Shown here: piece after piece, positions 50,835 to 62,775 of the stretch
Layout of the letters: each line of letters starts with the position of its first letter
Position numbering within the stretch: the stretch's first letter is position 1
From: Dasyornis broadbenti
Lineage: Eukaryota > Chordata > Aves > Passeriformes > Dasyornithidae
DNA: 64,000 nucleotides
Assembly (NCBI GenBank): GCA_013397935.1
Contig: VZRN01011461.1
Coordinates: 2,105,681 to 2,169,680 of the forward strand
Direction: 5' to 3'
The notes under the pieces: model-generated
Database searches by the model: none
What the model was told of the DNA's origin: nothing
The model's input: only the letters and a program-made list of their open reading frames with translations
Made by a program: the position numbers and the translations under genes

Positions 50835-52500
50835 GTGAGGCTGGGCTGTAAATGAACATCACGTTACTTGGTTAGAGGTTTTTTCTGTGGCACAAAAGTC
50901 AATGTTTTTAGCTTTGTTCACAGCATCCTTTAAACTGACTCAGTACTAGGTAAGCTGAAAAAATGGTGTGTCACTGCAGCTGCAGTTGCAGGGGTTCTGC
51001 TATTTTCCTTCGCACAGTCAGGTGTGATAGCAGGGACAGATTCACATCTGTTTATGAGCAACAGTAAGGCTGCACTTATGTGCAATAAAAAAGTGAGGCA
51101 AAAAATACAGTGAATCATAACTTCAGGCAACTTAAGGTTATACTTTCTTTTTTTCCCCACCACTTCTGAAACTGTCCAGATGTACATCACTGCAAATAAA
51201 TTAGTAAGAACAAAGACAATTAAATAACTTTACTTTAAAACAGCAATTAATGCAAAATAGGTGTTTTATTAAATGTCTCCATAGCAGCAACTGAATCTGG
51301 CTGTGGTCTTCAGCCAGCAAGCAGTTTCATTTTAAGGACTTTTTCCCCCCTATATCCCTTGTCTTCGATAACTGGTATTAGAGGAGAGGTTACAGTTCCG
51401 CAGGAGATGGGTTGTTGCTTTCCCCTTGGCTGGTAAGAAGCTGTTGTGTGGGGCTTTGGTGTCCATCATCCACCCACCATTTTGCCTCTCCATTTTTTCA
51501 GATAGCCATGCTTTACATAAAGATTGTTTGAGATTTCCTTCTATCCTGTCGTGTGTGATTCAGTCAAAAGTTTTGCTGTCTCTCTTTTGGATACCTAACG
51601 AACAAAGGAATGGTTCTTGTGTGGCACAAACACCCTCTAGAACAGACTCCCAGTCCTGAGCAAGTGACTTCCCTTTAAAAAGGAATTTCAGCAAAAAGCA
51701 GAACCTTCCTGTGCTCTGTCTCCTGGTTCTTTCTCTGTGCAAGGTTTTCTGTTGCAGATATTTCTGAGCCTCAGAACCACTAAATTGAAAATGTGTTTAA
51801 CCCTGTAAATTAATCATATTTTCCAACTGATGATGATGTTAATGACCAGGAATTATTGTATAAAGCAAAGCTGTACCCTTGCTATTATTTTACATTTAAC
51901 AGTATCAGTTTTATGTCATTCTCAATTTTCCCTCCTCTACCCTGCTCCAGCTGTGTTTCACATAGGACATCTTTGAAAAATTATTACATTACTCGCACAT
52001 TTCTGGGGTTATTTTTGTTTTGCACTTTGAGGCTTTGAATGAACCCAGGCAAGAAACCAAAATTGTTAAATACCATAGGGTGAAGGAACAGTAAGAAAAC
52101 ATAATAATTTGCCGGGGGAATGGTGAGAAGTCAAGATCAAGGTTATTTCCCAGTAAATGCTTCCAAGTAGGAGGCAAATGAATTGCAGAAGCCAGAAGTA
52201 GTATCAGAATGTCATAAGGTGCAAAAGGGAAGGTACCCGAGTCACTGTCAAGCTTGCCAGCTCTACCAACCAAATTGATACTGGTTTGTTTTCGAGTTGC
52301 TATTTTGGTGCTCTCAGTACGGAGTTAGATGGAAATTGCAAAGAGAGAGATGCACTGAGAGTGGCTGCACATCACGGCGAATCATGAGCAGTATTTAATA
52401 CCTGAGGATAATCTATCCATGTAAACCAGAAAAGGTCATACATTGCCAGCTGGAGAGTGGTATTTGGCTTCCTCTCTGCATCTCGGGACAAAATAAGCCC

Positions 52501-52518
52501 CTGTACCTGTACCTGTAC
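52501..52518. repeat. Three-unit CTGTAC hexamer repeat
   Basis: Three exact CTGTAC units sit within a larger symmetrical stretch, since the left flank CC and right flank AGG complete an imperfect palindrome. It is too short for a minisatellite and is recorded as a local repeat only. Confidence 0.85.
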
Positions 52519-52720
52519 AGGCTGGGAGCTGATGGGCAGGTTTAGAGCAGCACAAACAGCAGGTTCTTGTCACAAATACCGCCAACCTCGTATCTGACAC
52601 ATCTGGAGTGTGGCAAACAGGTTCAGGAAGGTTGTGAGAACCTTCTCAGTGGTGCTGGTCTCCCTACCCAGAGCACGAGTCTTGCTTCAGTTCCCACAGT
52701 TCTAGGGGGATGCTGAGGAA

Positions 52721-52910
52721 CCTGACAGGATCCTGAGGAGGATTATCCAGATGGTTGGGGGCCTGGAGCTCATGAGCTGTGTGTGCAGGATGAGGGACAG
52801 GAGTGGGTTTAGTGGAGAAAAGATGAGAGCAAATCTGGTAACCTTTAACGAGAGGCAAACAAACATGGCAGAGCCAAACTCAGTAGGACCAGTGGCCATA
52901 GCCAGGGCAG
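52721..52910 (+). mobile_element. Probable internal CR1 fragment
   Basis: Blocks in CR1 order are visible: 'ttgggggcctggagctcatg' (consensus: a 'gggtctggagca' block), then 'gatgagggacaggagtgg' and 'ttagtggagaaaagatgag' (consensus: 'ctgagggaactggg' then 'agtctggagaagaggag'). Further right, 'actcagtaggaccagtgg' corresponds to the 'actagcgataggac' block. Divergence and deletions are heavy and no reading frame survives. The terminal 3' part does not follow directly, so the copy is either broken or older than its neighbours. Alignment is from memory. Confidence 0.5.
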
Positions 52911-55900
52911 CGGTCATGTATTAGGGTGTGGGGTGGGGTTTATCACTTGGTTATTTTGCAGGGATTGTTCCATGCCCTTCGTGCTTGAAGACCCATGCTT
53001 GTACTTAGTTGTCTGTGTGATCTTCCCGAGTGCTCGGGGATGGCAAAAACTGCAGATCAAAGTTTCTAAAGTTACAAGAACTGCTTTGAAAACCGAGAGG
53101 CCCTGCAGCAGGACCTGTGGAACGTCACCATCTGCTCTGCTACAGATGTCACCACCCTCCTGATTAGCAATTGTGTCCCGAGATTGCTGTCTGGTGACTT
53201 TCTGGAATGCAAATCTGCTGTTAGAGTTTTGTCGTAGTCAGCCTAATAACAGACACTGCACTGAGTGAGCTACAGTGGAAGCAGAGAAATGCCACGTTAG
53301 GTACCAACTGGAAGTATCTCAAGTAGAAGTATGTTTAAGATGCCCAAACAAATCTGCCAACGTTTGGGAAACAGGTGTTGCATCGAATGACTCTCCTGGA
53401 GATTTTCCTTCAGTGGTTGTTGGATCATCAAGGTTAGGAAATGGTTTTGGTGGTTCCTATTCTCAGTTTACAGCAGAGTAAACCGAGGGTTTTAGCACCA
53501 ATACCAGTTCTCCATGTTGGTCATCAAATTTCCTCATGTAATTCCATGGAGCCTCTTGGCCAGCCCTGCTAATTCAGTTTTTATATTGAAAAGGGAAACA
53601 TACTCCAAGCTCAGTGCATCCCAGAACAGCTCCTAGATCTTACCATGGTCTGCACAAACAAAGGGCAGCCTTAAGGAGCCACAGATTTCTGTGACACTGG
53701 GATGAAAATTAATGCTGAGAAGCAGCAGAGGGAAAGAAAAATCTCTTTACTAAGTAAACATGCACCCATGACTGGATTGTTTTCATTTTGGTGGGGGTTC
53801 TTTGTTGGTTTTTTTCTACATCTGAGTAAATATCAACATTCTTCCTTTATACCAAGCATAAATCAATCAATCATAATGAGCAGTAGGTATTAAAGAACTG
53901 ATTTACTCATGCACAGAAATCACCACCATGTGATATTTTTCTGAGTAGGCTCATCTTGACCAATATGAGATTTGGACCACTGAGAACTGGAGACCTGAGT
54001 CCCATTTGGAACTCATCCTATCTTGTTTCCTTTTTGAAGCAGGGTTCCTCTTTAAAATCCTTTTCACAAGAGGCTTGTCGTGCATCACAAAATCATGCCA
54101 GAGTAAATACAGATGGAATATCGAGCTGCTTCATTAAAATCCCTGTGATTTGTGTAAGGAGTTCCAATCTATTTGAGCCTGACTTGTTAGTTTAAATTCC
54201 CTTACTGAGATATAGGTCAGGTTTAAATTAATAAGTGGTGACTGCAAAATCTTAATTAAAATGATACAGTTTTGTGAGTAGACAAGCACTCCTTAATTCA
54301 TGTTGGGCTGGGAATATCTTTTTTCTGTTGGTAAAAACCTGCTTGTAAAGGTGTCAGACCAAATTAATTCCTGTGGTTAATATTAGTGACTTAAATTACA
54401 AAAAAATATAAATCTAACCCTTCAGTCACAACTACCTTCAATTATTTAGGGAAAAATTACTTTTTCTTTTTTTGGGGGGATGGGGGGGGGCATTTGATTT
54501 CTATTTTTTCCATTGAATAGCAAAAAGCTTAATCATAACTTAAAAGGATCCCTGATGTTGTTAAATTATTGCCTTTATGTGGGGCTTGAGTCTACATCGC
54601 CCTGCAGTTCCTGTGGCACAATAGCAGGATGAATATCAAATGGCTCTGAAGTGCATTTTTCAAGTCTGCTGTGCCTTTTCCTCCCCATTTGCCATTCGCG
54701 CGGTGCCGGCATAAAGCCTGAAATAGTGTGATGGCAGAGCGGGATGAGATGCTCAGGCAGCGTGAGCCCCTCACACCACACACCTGAGCAGTCGCGCTGC
54801 AGATGTTGCTACTGCCAGGAACAGAAATCCAGAGGTGCGCTGGGCCTGCCTTGCACAGCTGGAATGGTCTGGCCAAACAACAGGCTGGGGCCAGGAGAGA
54901 AGCAGCACCGCAGGTCTGGGGCTCTGCTTATGCTCTACTAGAATTCTAGCTCACACAAGTTCTTGAGTCACCTTCAGAGGTGCAGTGCTGAATATAAAAA
55001 TTATTGCTAATCTCCCTACAGTTCTCCAGCAGGCAGAGGCAATAAAACTCAGGTTGATATTCCTCCCCCCCACCTTTTTTCCCCTCCTTTTTCTCCTTTG
55101 TCCTCTGCAGAGCTGCTTACAAGTGCAGCTGGGAAATAATATAATGTCTGGTCTAAGGATAAAATGTGGAATCTGCTTTTTACCCCAAGAAGACTTCCAT
55201 ATTTCTCTGCAATAACTTCTGTGGTAGGCACAGTCTGGATTCATTATGGCTGCATGGAGGAAGGGGATTGTATGAGCCCCTAGCATGGCTCTTGCTATTC
55301 TTTTGTCTCTTCCTCCAGCCCTAAATAAGTATAAACAACATGTAGACAAGACAAAACCTCAGCAGTGAACAAAAGCTGCCTGCATGTTATCCATCAGTAT
55401 TATTTAAGTAGGACATGCTGGGCTGTTCATGATACACTCATACTGTAAGTGATAAGCTATAACGTATGGTATTCATTTACTTCTCCATCCCAACAGTAAT
55501 ATAGCAAAGACAATAAATTTTCCTGTTTGTTCTCTGACCCACTGTTCTTGGGTTAAGCAGCATGTTTGTCTACATTTGTCAGCTGTTACAAGCTTCTAGC
55601 TGCTGCAGACTAGGGTATTGATGAACCCTGGAAAATGGAGCCTTGAATAATGTATAAAGCATTAAACATGCAACCATTTCACTGGGAAAAAGGGGGGAAA
55701 AGTGTATTATATGTTTTCTCTGTTGTAGTTCCTTCATTTACAAAACATATTTGTCAAGTCTTTTGCTAAGAATAATGCCAGGATGCAGTTTCCCATCATT
55801 CTTGTTAATGGGACTGTCTTAGTGTTACAGTAAACAACCATAAGTCTTGTGTCTCAGCCATTGTGCAGCACGCTTAGTTTTTTCAGCTTCCAATTAAGGG

Positions 55901-58900
55901 TGTTTTAAATTTGTTGTCTACAGTCAGAGGAGTGGTGGTGCAATTTCTGGTCTTGCATGAGGAGAGGGGCACTAAGGAAGAAGGTGTTTTTCAAAGCGAC
56001 GGTGTACTTGCAGAATTACTGCATGACCGAAGTACATATATTGGGTTCTCTAAAAGCTCCAAACTTATTCCTACCTGTTATAGCGATTTATTACTAAAAA
56101 AGCAGCACTGATTCATGCATTTTCCTGAACAAATTTACGTGATAAACCGTCAATATACATTTACATTAGCAAATGGAACTTTCTATCATATTTCTGGGAC
56201 CAGAGTCCAAGACTTCGGTGGCTGTGAATCAATGCAGCTGCATTAGCTTCAGCGGAATGGTGCTGATTTATATCAACTGAAGCTCTGGTTTGTTAAATTC
56301 TACCTCTTTTGGAAGCATGTATCAGAGCAGTGGAAAATTGCTGGATTTGATTTAGCCCCTATTTGATATGCCCCAGAATTCACCGTTGTGCTGGGAAACT
56401 TCAGTGAGCCTGTGATGATTTTATTGACACAAAGTTTGAATTATCCTCTTATCCTGGCCAAGGCTGAGAGGTGTTGGTGAACTCTGTGGAGGACAGGCAC
56501 GGTGCTTCCATTTGTCCTGTGTCACTTCTGTAAGTAAAGGAGAAATGGGATGTTTAGAGCTGACAGGCTGTTTCCACAAGGACTAACTTCATGTGAAAAT
56601 ACAAACACCTCATTTTAAAAAAAGGAAAATTGCTGCATGTAGATGTGAATTTTCTAATGTGAAACATTTCATGACTTAATGGGTAACCTCCATAAACTAA
56701 GGACAGTGTCTTGTCCTGCCACATGCAGGTTTCTGCACACCTATGCCTTGGAGAGAGGCTTGGATGCACTGAGATGGGAACAGAGCCCATCAGTTTCCCT
56801 GAGCCTGGCACTCCTGAAAGCCTAAAGGCCTGCACGGAGGTGAAGAGTCCGTGCGTGCACAGAGACCAAGCTGCGAGGCTCCCGTTGGCACAAACAGCCA
56901 AACCCCTGCTTACTAAGCTCCGTATTTGTCCCATGTGGGGTTCTCCTCAGCAAACTACTTGTGAATGGAGAAGCAGAACGGTTTGTGACACAAGGAAGGA
57001 AGTGGGCATGTAACTGAAGGCAGGAATATAAAATGTACAGGACGTGAGGCTTCTTTTCTGCCTTTCTTGGAGGGCTTTACTATCCTACAGATATGATAAG
57101 GAAACAACCACTGGAACTGAGTATCTGCTGCACATCAACAGCTGGAGGGATTGATAAACAAATTTTTTTGGCAGGGTTATTCACAAACAAAACAGAAGGG
57201 GCTAGGAATAAGTTTGTACAATAAATTGATGTAGGCGCCATGTGTCACTAGTGAATGATTTCAGTTAAACAGGATCAATACCATTGCTCCTAGAGGTGAA
57301 TATGATGGCTTTGGAGCCATGTTTTTTGGGGGGGGTGATTTTTTTAAAAGAAAAAAAAAAAGTTTTTAANNNAAAATAAGGAGGGTTTTTTTTTTTTTTT
57401 TCCCATTGGTTGAACGTGTAGCTTTATGATGCTGGAGAATATATCCAGTGGTAACTTCCTAAAGCTCTTTGTGGTTTTTGGCATTATTAGCATTTGGAGG
57501 GAGCAGCTCTCTGGCTTTTCCTGTTACAGACTCTTCCTCTTAGAATTGGTTGACTGAGGCTTCCCTCTTCTCCATCTATGCAGCAAGGGTGATTTCAGTG
57601 CTCCTAGGAGGGGAGTGCAGGTTTCTGGTACTTGAACATGTGGGTATCTGTGAAAGGCTGGTGTTTAACCTCATGACTTCATTACCAGACTCCATCAAAG
57701 CAGCATCTCGGGATATTGTCAGTCTACGATTTTGAATCTCTGACATTACTTTCAGTTTTTGATTTACTGACTATGTTCTTAACATGAACCTTGCTAGTTT
57801 AATTCTCATCAGCGCTGCTGTCCGCAATTCATCTTCTGAAGAAAATTATGGATCCACTGAAAAGCAGGAGGAGATATATAATTCAAGAAGTTTTCAAGAT
57901 TCATTTTCAGGAAGATGAAGTGCCGACCACATTATGTGCTGAGTAGGGTTCTTTGAACAGTAACAATGCCACCTGCAGCACTAAACATGTATTATGAATA
58001 AATATTTTATTGCAAGCAAGCTGGGGGGAAAAATGGTCAATCACTACTGCCATGTCTTTCCCAGCAGAATAAAGATTCCTCTTTTGCAGCTCTAATGACT
58101 TCTGTAAAAAAGTACACACTAATATAGAACTGGGCTCCATTTCTGTGTGGTCCCCATTTACAACGAGTCTAGCAATCCATGCATTTCTGGACGAGATAAA
58201 TAGAAAACACCTCAATGTGATGCTGTAAAAGAGCAGGAAGCACATTTGCAGTGCTGCAGTGTACATGATTAAAGTGGTACATTCTCCAGAGGGAATAGAT
58301 GAGGGGACCAGTAGGTGCTGCTACTGACTATCAATAACACTGGAGCAACGTGTTCCCTTCTCCATTCTACCATGTAATTAAATTAACTGTGGCCCAGCTT
58401 TCCATCACTGATGCTGTGCACTAAAACAGAATATGAAGGAAGAAATGCTGAGCGTTTAATTTCAGGTGAGAAGCCACGGCTGGGGGACAATGCCGGATGG
58501 AGAAGCAAGAGCAGGCTGAATTCTGGGCTGGTCTCATACACTGGGTTAATGAAACCCTTCCCACTGGAACCTGAAAAAGCATTTAGTGTAGGGTACAACG
58601 CTTTGAAAACCTGATATAGTCATATTTCCTTCCTGCCACTTTATGTCTAAGTTACTCCAGTTTCAAGATGCCTTATTGATGTAAAGTGGGAGTGGAAAAA
58701 GAACTGTTCCTGAATAACAGTAAAAATAAAAGCTCTTGAAGAATAGGGGTCCCGATCCAGCTTCTTACCTGTTCTTAGGAACATTGCCAGTTTAATCCTG
58801 GGAGGCTCAAGCAGAATAAAAGCTGAGATTAATACAGAGTGGGGCTTGTGTAAAAAGTTACCTGAAAACACTTTTTTGATCCTGAGATAAAAAGTTAAGA

Positions 58901-59302
58901 ATTTCACAGTAAAGCATCAAAAATTCTGTTGTTCTCAACAGCTTCCGTCCAAAAACAAGTGACTTTCTGAGCCGCTGAATAATTTCTAACAGGTAAGATA
59001 CCTCATAATCTTTTTCTCTCCCTTCACAAATTGTCTGGGAACACTTTAAGAGGCTTTCAAATGATCTCCTAGATAAGAATTATTTTGCTGCTCTGCTTTT
59101 CCTGACCTGTGCCTTGTCTGTAGATTGTGTCTGAATAGTCAGTGGAATACTGAGTGGAGCTGGGAAGGGCTTTGGGAACAGGAACAAAATGTCTGCTGCA
59201 GAGGCAAAAGAGCCACTCTTCTGAAATTCAGAAGATTAGGTTAGGCATGCTAATCATTAAATTGATTACTAAATTACTAAACCCTTTGGAGTGTTGGTTT
59301 TT
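52911..59302. other. Unique non-coding DNA with two homopolymer trouble spots
   Basis: No gene is supported. Notable spots are a G-run cluster at 54474-54490 and a strong pyrimidine tract ending in CTGCAG at 55067-55110 that resembles a splice acceptor. At 57327-57402 a messy series of G, T and A homopolymers surrounds an unresolved NNN. The GC-richer pocket at 54600-54930 has no recognisable coding or repeat content. Confidence 0.6.
57370..57372. other. Assembly ambiguity (3 N)
   Basis: Three Ns lie inside a succession of homopolymers: G8 at about 57330-57338, Ts, a long A run before the Ns, and Ts after. The local sequence should be treated as unreliable over about 57320-57405. Confidence 0.95.
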
Positions 59303-59366
59303 NNNNNNNNNNNNNNNNNNNNNNNNNNNNNNNNNNNNNNNNNNNNNNNNNNNNNNNNNNNNNNNN
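59303..59366. other. Assembly gap (64 N)
   Basis: Sixty-four Ns begin directly after a short T run. The flanking sequences do not match each other, so the missing part is not an obvious duplicate. Open frames across it are meaningless. Confidence 0.98.
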
Positions 59367-62300
59367 GTTACCTCCAGGTTTCAGGAATTTTTGACATCTT
59401 AACTGAAATACTGAATCTGAGTCAGTCCAGTAAATTTGTTGTTCATTCCTCCATTCCCATCTTCATCACTGTTACCTTTATATGTATTTTCTTTCTCCCT
59501 ATGTATGTATTTTTGGACTTAATGTAACTGTATGTCCTCCATGGAAAATTACAAATCCTTTGTTAACTTCCTTTAGGGATTGGTATTTCTTTCATTTTTT
59601 GCTTTTGCTTCAGATAGAAGTTTAGTGTTAAATTTTTTTATTAAACATTAACAAGGCTATTCCATTATATTTATATTGCTGATGTGGCCCAGTGGATTGA
59701 GAAAGATGTTTTATGGTTGGGATATCTATTCCCTTTGATTGGGATGCCTGTGAACATTGTACAATATATGTAGGTTTCTCCTTTTGCAGATGAAGTTTTG
59801 CAATATTTTTCAGAAAATTTGCTAAATGTTTTCAAAATCTGATGGAATTATCATCTACCTGTAAAAACAGCTGGAAAGAAAAATGAGAAGTGACTGAACA
59901 AAATACCTATAATACACAAGTATTTGTGTTTTAATGTAGATGAAAACAATTCTTTTCATCAAGCTTCTGAAATTTCTCTAGAGTGCTTTTCCTTTTGCTC
60001 TCATATTTGTAAAATTAATCAACCCAGAATAAAAATGATGATTTTTGGAAAAACTTACACTTGGTTTGTATATAAAAATAAATCGAGAAAAACTTGGTCT
60101 CCCCACATCTTTTAAGAAAGCTGATTTTTAATATAGTCACGATGGGTTACATCATTCCCTTGAGATCAAATAAGAATATATTCATCACTTGAATAACTCT
60201 TCCTTAATTGGGCACCTCCCAAATTTCTCGTTACTTCTTGGAAAACAAAATGCAATCCTTAGTCCTTTCTCATTCAAAGCTGCTAGACGAAAATGAACTT
60301 TTAGAAACAATCCAGAATCCATTTGTCAGGATAATAACAATTCTCTGTAACAATTCTTTCTGCCTCTTCTCGCTCCCCCTACCCACATTAATTATAATGC
60401 TCTAACAGAACAGAGCTGGATTCCCTTTTTTATTAAGGTTGTTTCACTCTATTATTGATTAAGCTTATTTCCCATGATAAATAACCTTCCTGTCAAAAAA
60501 TGATTTATGAAAGCCAGTGGTCTTTCTTTTTCCAGTTTGCTTTTCCTGTGGTTACATATTACACATTATCTCCCGCTGACTGGTTTGGGCAGTCTTTGAA
60601 TCTACAATTACTGATCCTCATTAGGAGAACTGAATTTCAGTGCTGTAAAAGGCTTGGAGATCTATCAGGTGAATCCTTCGATTTTAAGTTAGAAGCAGAA
60701 GTATCTTTCTAATGTGAGTGATTGGTCTTGTGATACACTTTTAAATCTTCAAAATGTTAATAAAATACCAAGGACTGTGCTTGTGGAGAGCCGCTCCTTG
60801 GAAGTGGCATCCTTCCCTGACATCCTGATACTTCTGGAATGCCATGAGTCCCATTGGGATGGCAGCCTTTGTATTCTCACCATATTTATAAACATATATA
60901 AATATCCATATGCATATATATAAAATGGAAAACAGCTTTTTAGAAGACATCAGTTCTGTTTTATGCAGCTCTTGAGATGTACCAGGTGTGCTTTTGTCCA
61001 GGTGTGCTTTGTTCTGTTACGCCAACAAACCTTTCGTCCTCGAATTTAAGATAAAATGTGAGGCCTTCTGAGTTTCCCTTCCTTGGTGGGAAGACTGAAA
61101 ACCATCCAGGTTGCTTCTGTTCATTGTGCAGGACGTACCTAACCTGTTTATTGATGAAAACTGCTCAGAGGTTTATGTCTTGACTGTATCCACAGATGAG
61201 CCCTTTTCCAGGCAGTGCTTTGCCCAAAATTCCTGTCACGTTCTTTCATATTCTCACAACAAAATCTTCATCTGTCTCTGGACTTCCTCCACTGCATTTT
61301 TTTTTTTTTTAATTGCATCTGTGTTTTCTGTTTTCCATTCACACAGTTTCAAATATCCAGTCCTCTGTTTGAAATATGTGTTCCAGGGGGCATGCAGCCT
61401 GTCTTTGGGGTGGTGGGATGGTGCCTGTCCTTTGTTCTGTGCTTGGCACTGCAGAATTCTGATCCACAAGCAAGTTTTCTCTGCAAATGAGCAGTCTTAG
61501 GAAAAAGTCCATGGAGAAATGTCACTGCTTTTCAAAAATCCAGAAGAAGGCTGACTGTACAACCCCAGGTTTAGTAACATTTTCACATAATTCACACTGC
61601 AGTTCTGTGCAGATAGATATTGCCTTAGACAGACCTAAAAAAATAGATTGTTCTTACATACCCTTGAAGAGTCTCATGAAAAGCCTGGTGCTTATAAGTG
61701 AAAAAGAATAAAGCAAAACCTAATATTATCATTGCTTTAATTCTCAGTCTTTGTTCCTTCCAGTCTGGGCTCTTAATAGAAACTAAGGGGAACTCCATAT
61801 TTTCTTTTCAGAGTCAGTAGCAGAATTAGAGTCCCGAAAAGACAGCAGGCTGACATTTGATATTTTTAATACCTAAAATCAGCTTCAAAGAGAATGAAGC
61901 CGTGTCAAAAACATAGCAAATCAGCGGAGACAAATACTTTTCCCCTGTAGTATCTCTGTCCTCAGAATTAATGTTGATAGGGATTTCACAAATGTGATAC
62001 TTTTTTCTCCTGATATCCTGCTTGCCTTGCAAAAAAGGAAAAAAAAAAGTCATTTTCTTAGTTTAGTGTTGTGTGGCCATTATATTTCAAGTCCCACGAA
62101 TTTTGAAAGGACCACTTGATGCTGTGACAGGTGATAAAATCAAAGGGGCCAGTAAAGCACCGTGCTTTCTTGCTTTCTCTTAGAGAGTGGCTTCTCTCAA
62201 CACGATACTCGGCGCTTGTGGACAGCAGGTCCCTGGATTTCTGAGATCAGAGGTTGTCCTCAGTGTCAATGATGTTTCTGTTCTCATGTTTTCCATAGTA

Positions 62301-62718
62301 ACTGAACTCCCCAGATCTCCTCACTGTGTTATCCTGCCTGAGAGATGTGGAACTGAAGTACAGCGAGCCTTGAGGAGAGGCGGGGTAGGCGCAGAGTCTC
62401 GGGTTCTCATCTTGCTCTCTGGTGGGATCTTGGTGGGCTGAGATGCTGTAACAAATCCGTGATCGATGCTGAGTTTAAAAGTGGTTTGAGTCAGGTTAAC
62501 CCATGACAACCTTCCACCTCAATAATCATTTTCTGGGTAATTGCATTTTTTTTTTTTTTTTCCTAATAAAGTAAATGAATTCATGATTGTTAAAAAGCTA
62601 CCCTGTTATCTGTAATAATTAACTGCTATTAAATCCAAATATAGAGCTCTGACTCTCTGAAATGAAAATCAAGGGTCTTACTGTGCTCTGAGGTGTTGTG
62701 TGACTGTTCATTTTGCAG
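59367..62718. other. Unique non-coding DNA, probable intron
   Basis: No gene is supported before the exon candidate at 62719. The region is AT-rich, with an AT patch at about 60880-60923, a 14-nt T run at 61297-61310 and a 16-nt T run at 62546-62561. If the exon is real, this is the 3' part of its upstream intron. Confidence 0.6.
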
Positions 62719-62775
62719 AATACCTGGAGAAAGAACCTGGATTATGAAGATGCACTCACTGCCTATTTGGATGAG
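62719..62775 (+). CDS. Candidate internal coding exon, TPR-like peptide
   Basis: The 57-nt segment is preceded by 'gactgttcattttgcag' and followed by 'gtaacag', so it has an AG acceptor and a GT donor (the +5 base of the donor is non-consensus). In frame 1 it reads NTWRKNLDYEDALTAYLDE, 19 whole codons with no partial codon at either end, so both flanking introns would be phase 0. The pattern K-x-x-D-Y-x-x-A-x-x-x-Y resembles the end of one helix and the start of the next in a tetratricopeptide repeat, a protein-interaction module. I do not recognise the gene. Skipping or including a 57-nt exon would keep the frame. No partner exon was found elsewhere in the window. A chance open segment between splice-like dinucleotides is the alternative. 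Confidence 0.45.

Larger units (their letters stand above)
49746..52720. other. Unique non-coding DNA
   Basis: No gene is supported. The region contains an alternating purine-pyrimidine tract at 50219-50241, an AT-rich low-complexity patch at 50787-50834 and a hexamer repeat at 52501-52518. The sequence is otherwise unremarkable. Confidence 0.65.
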
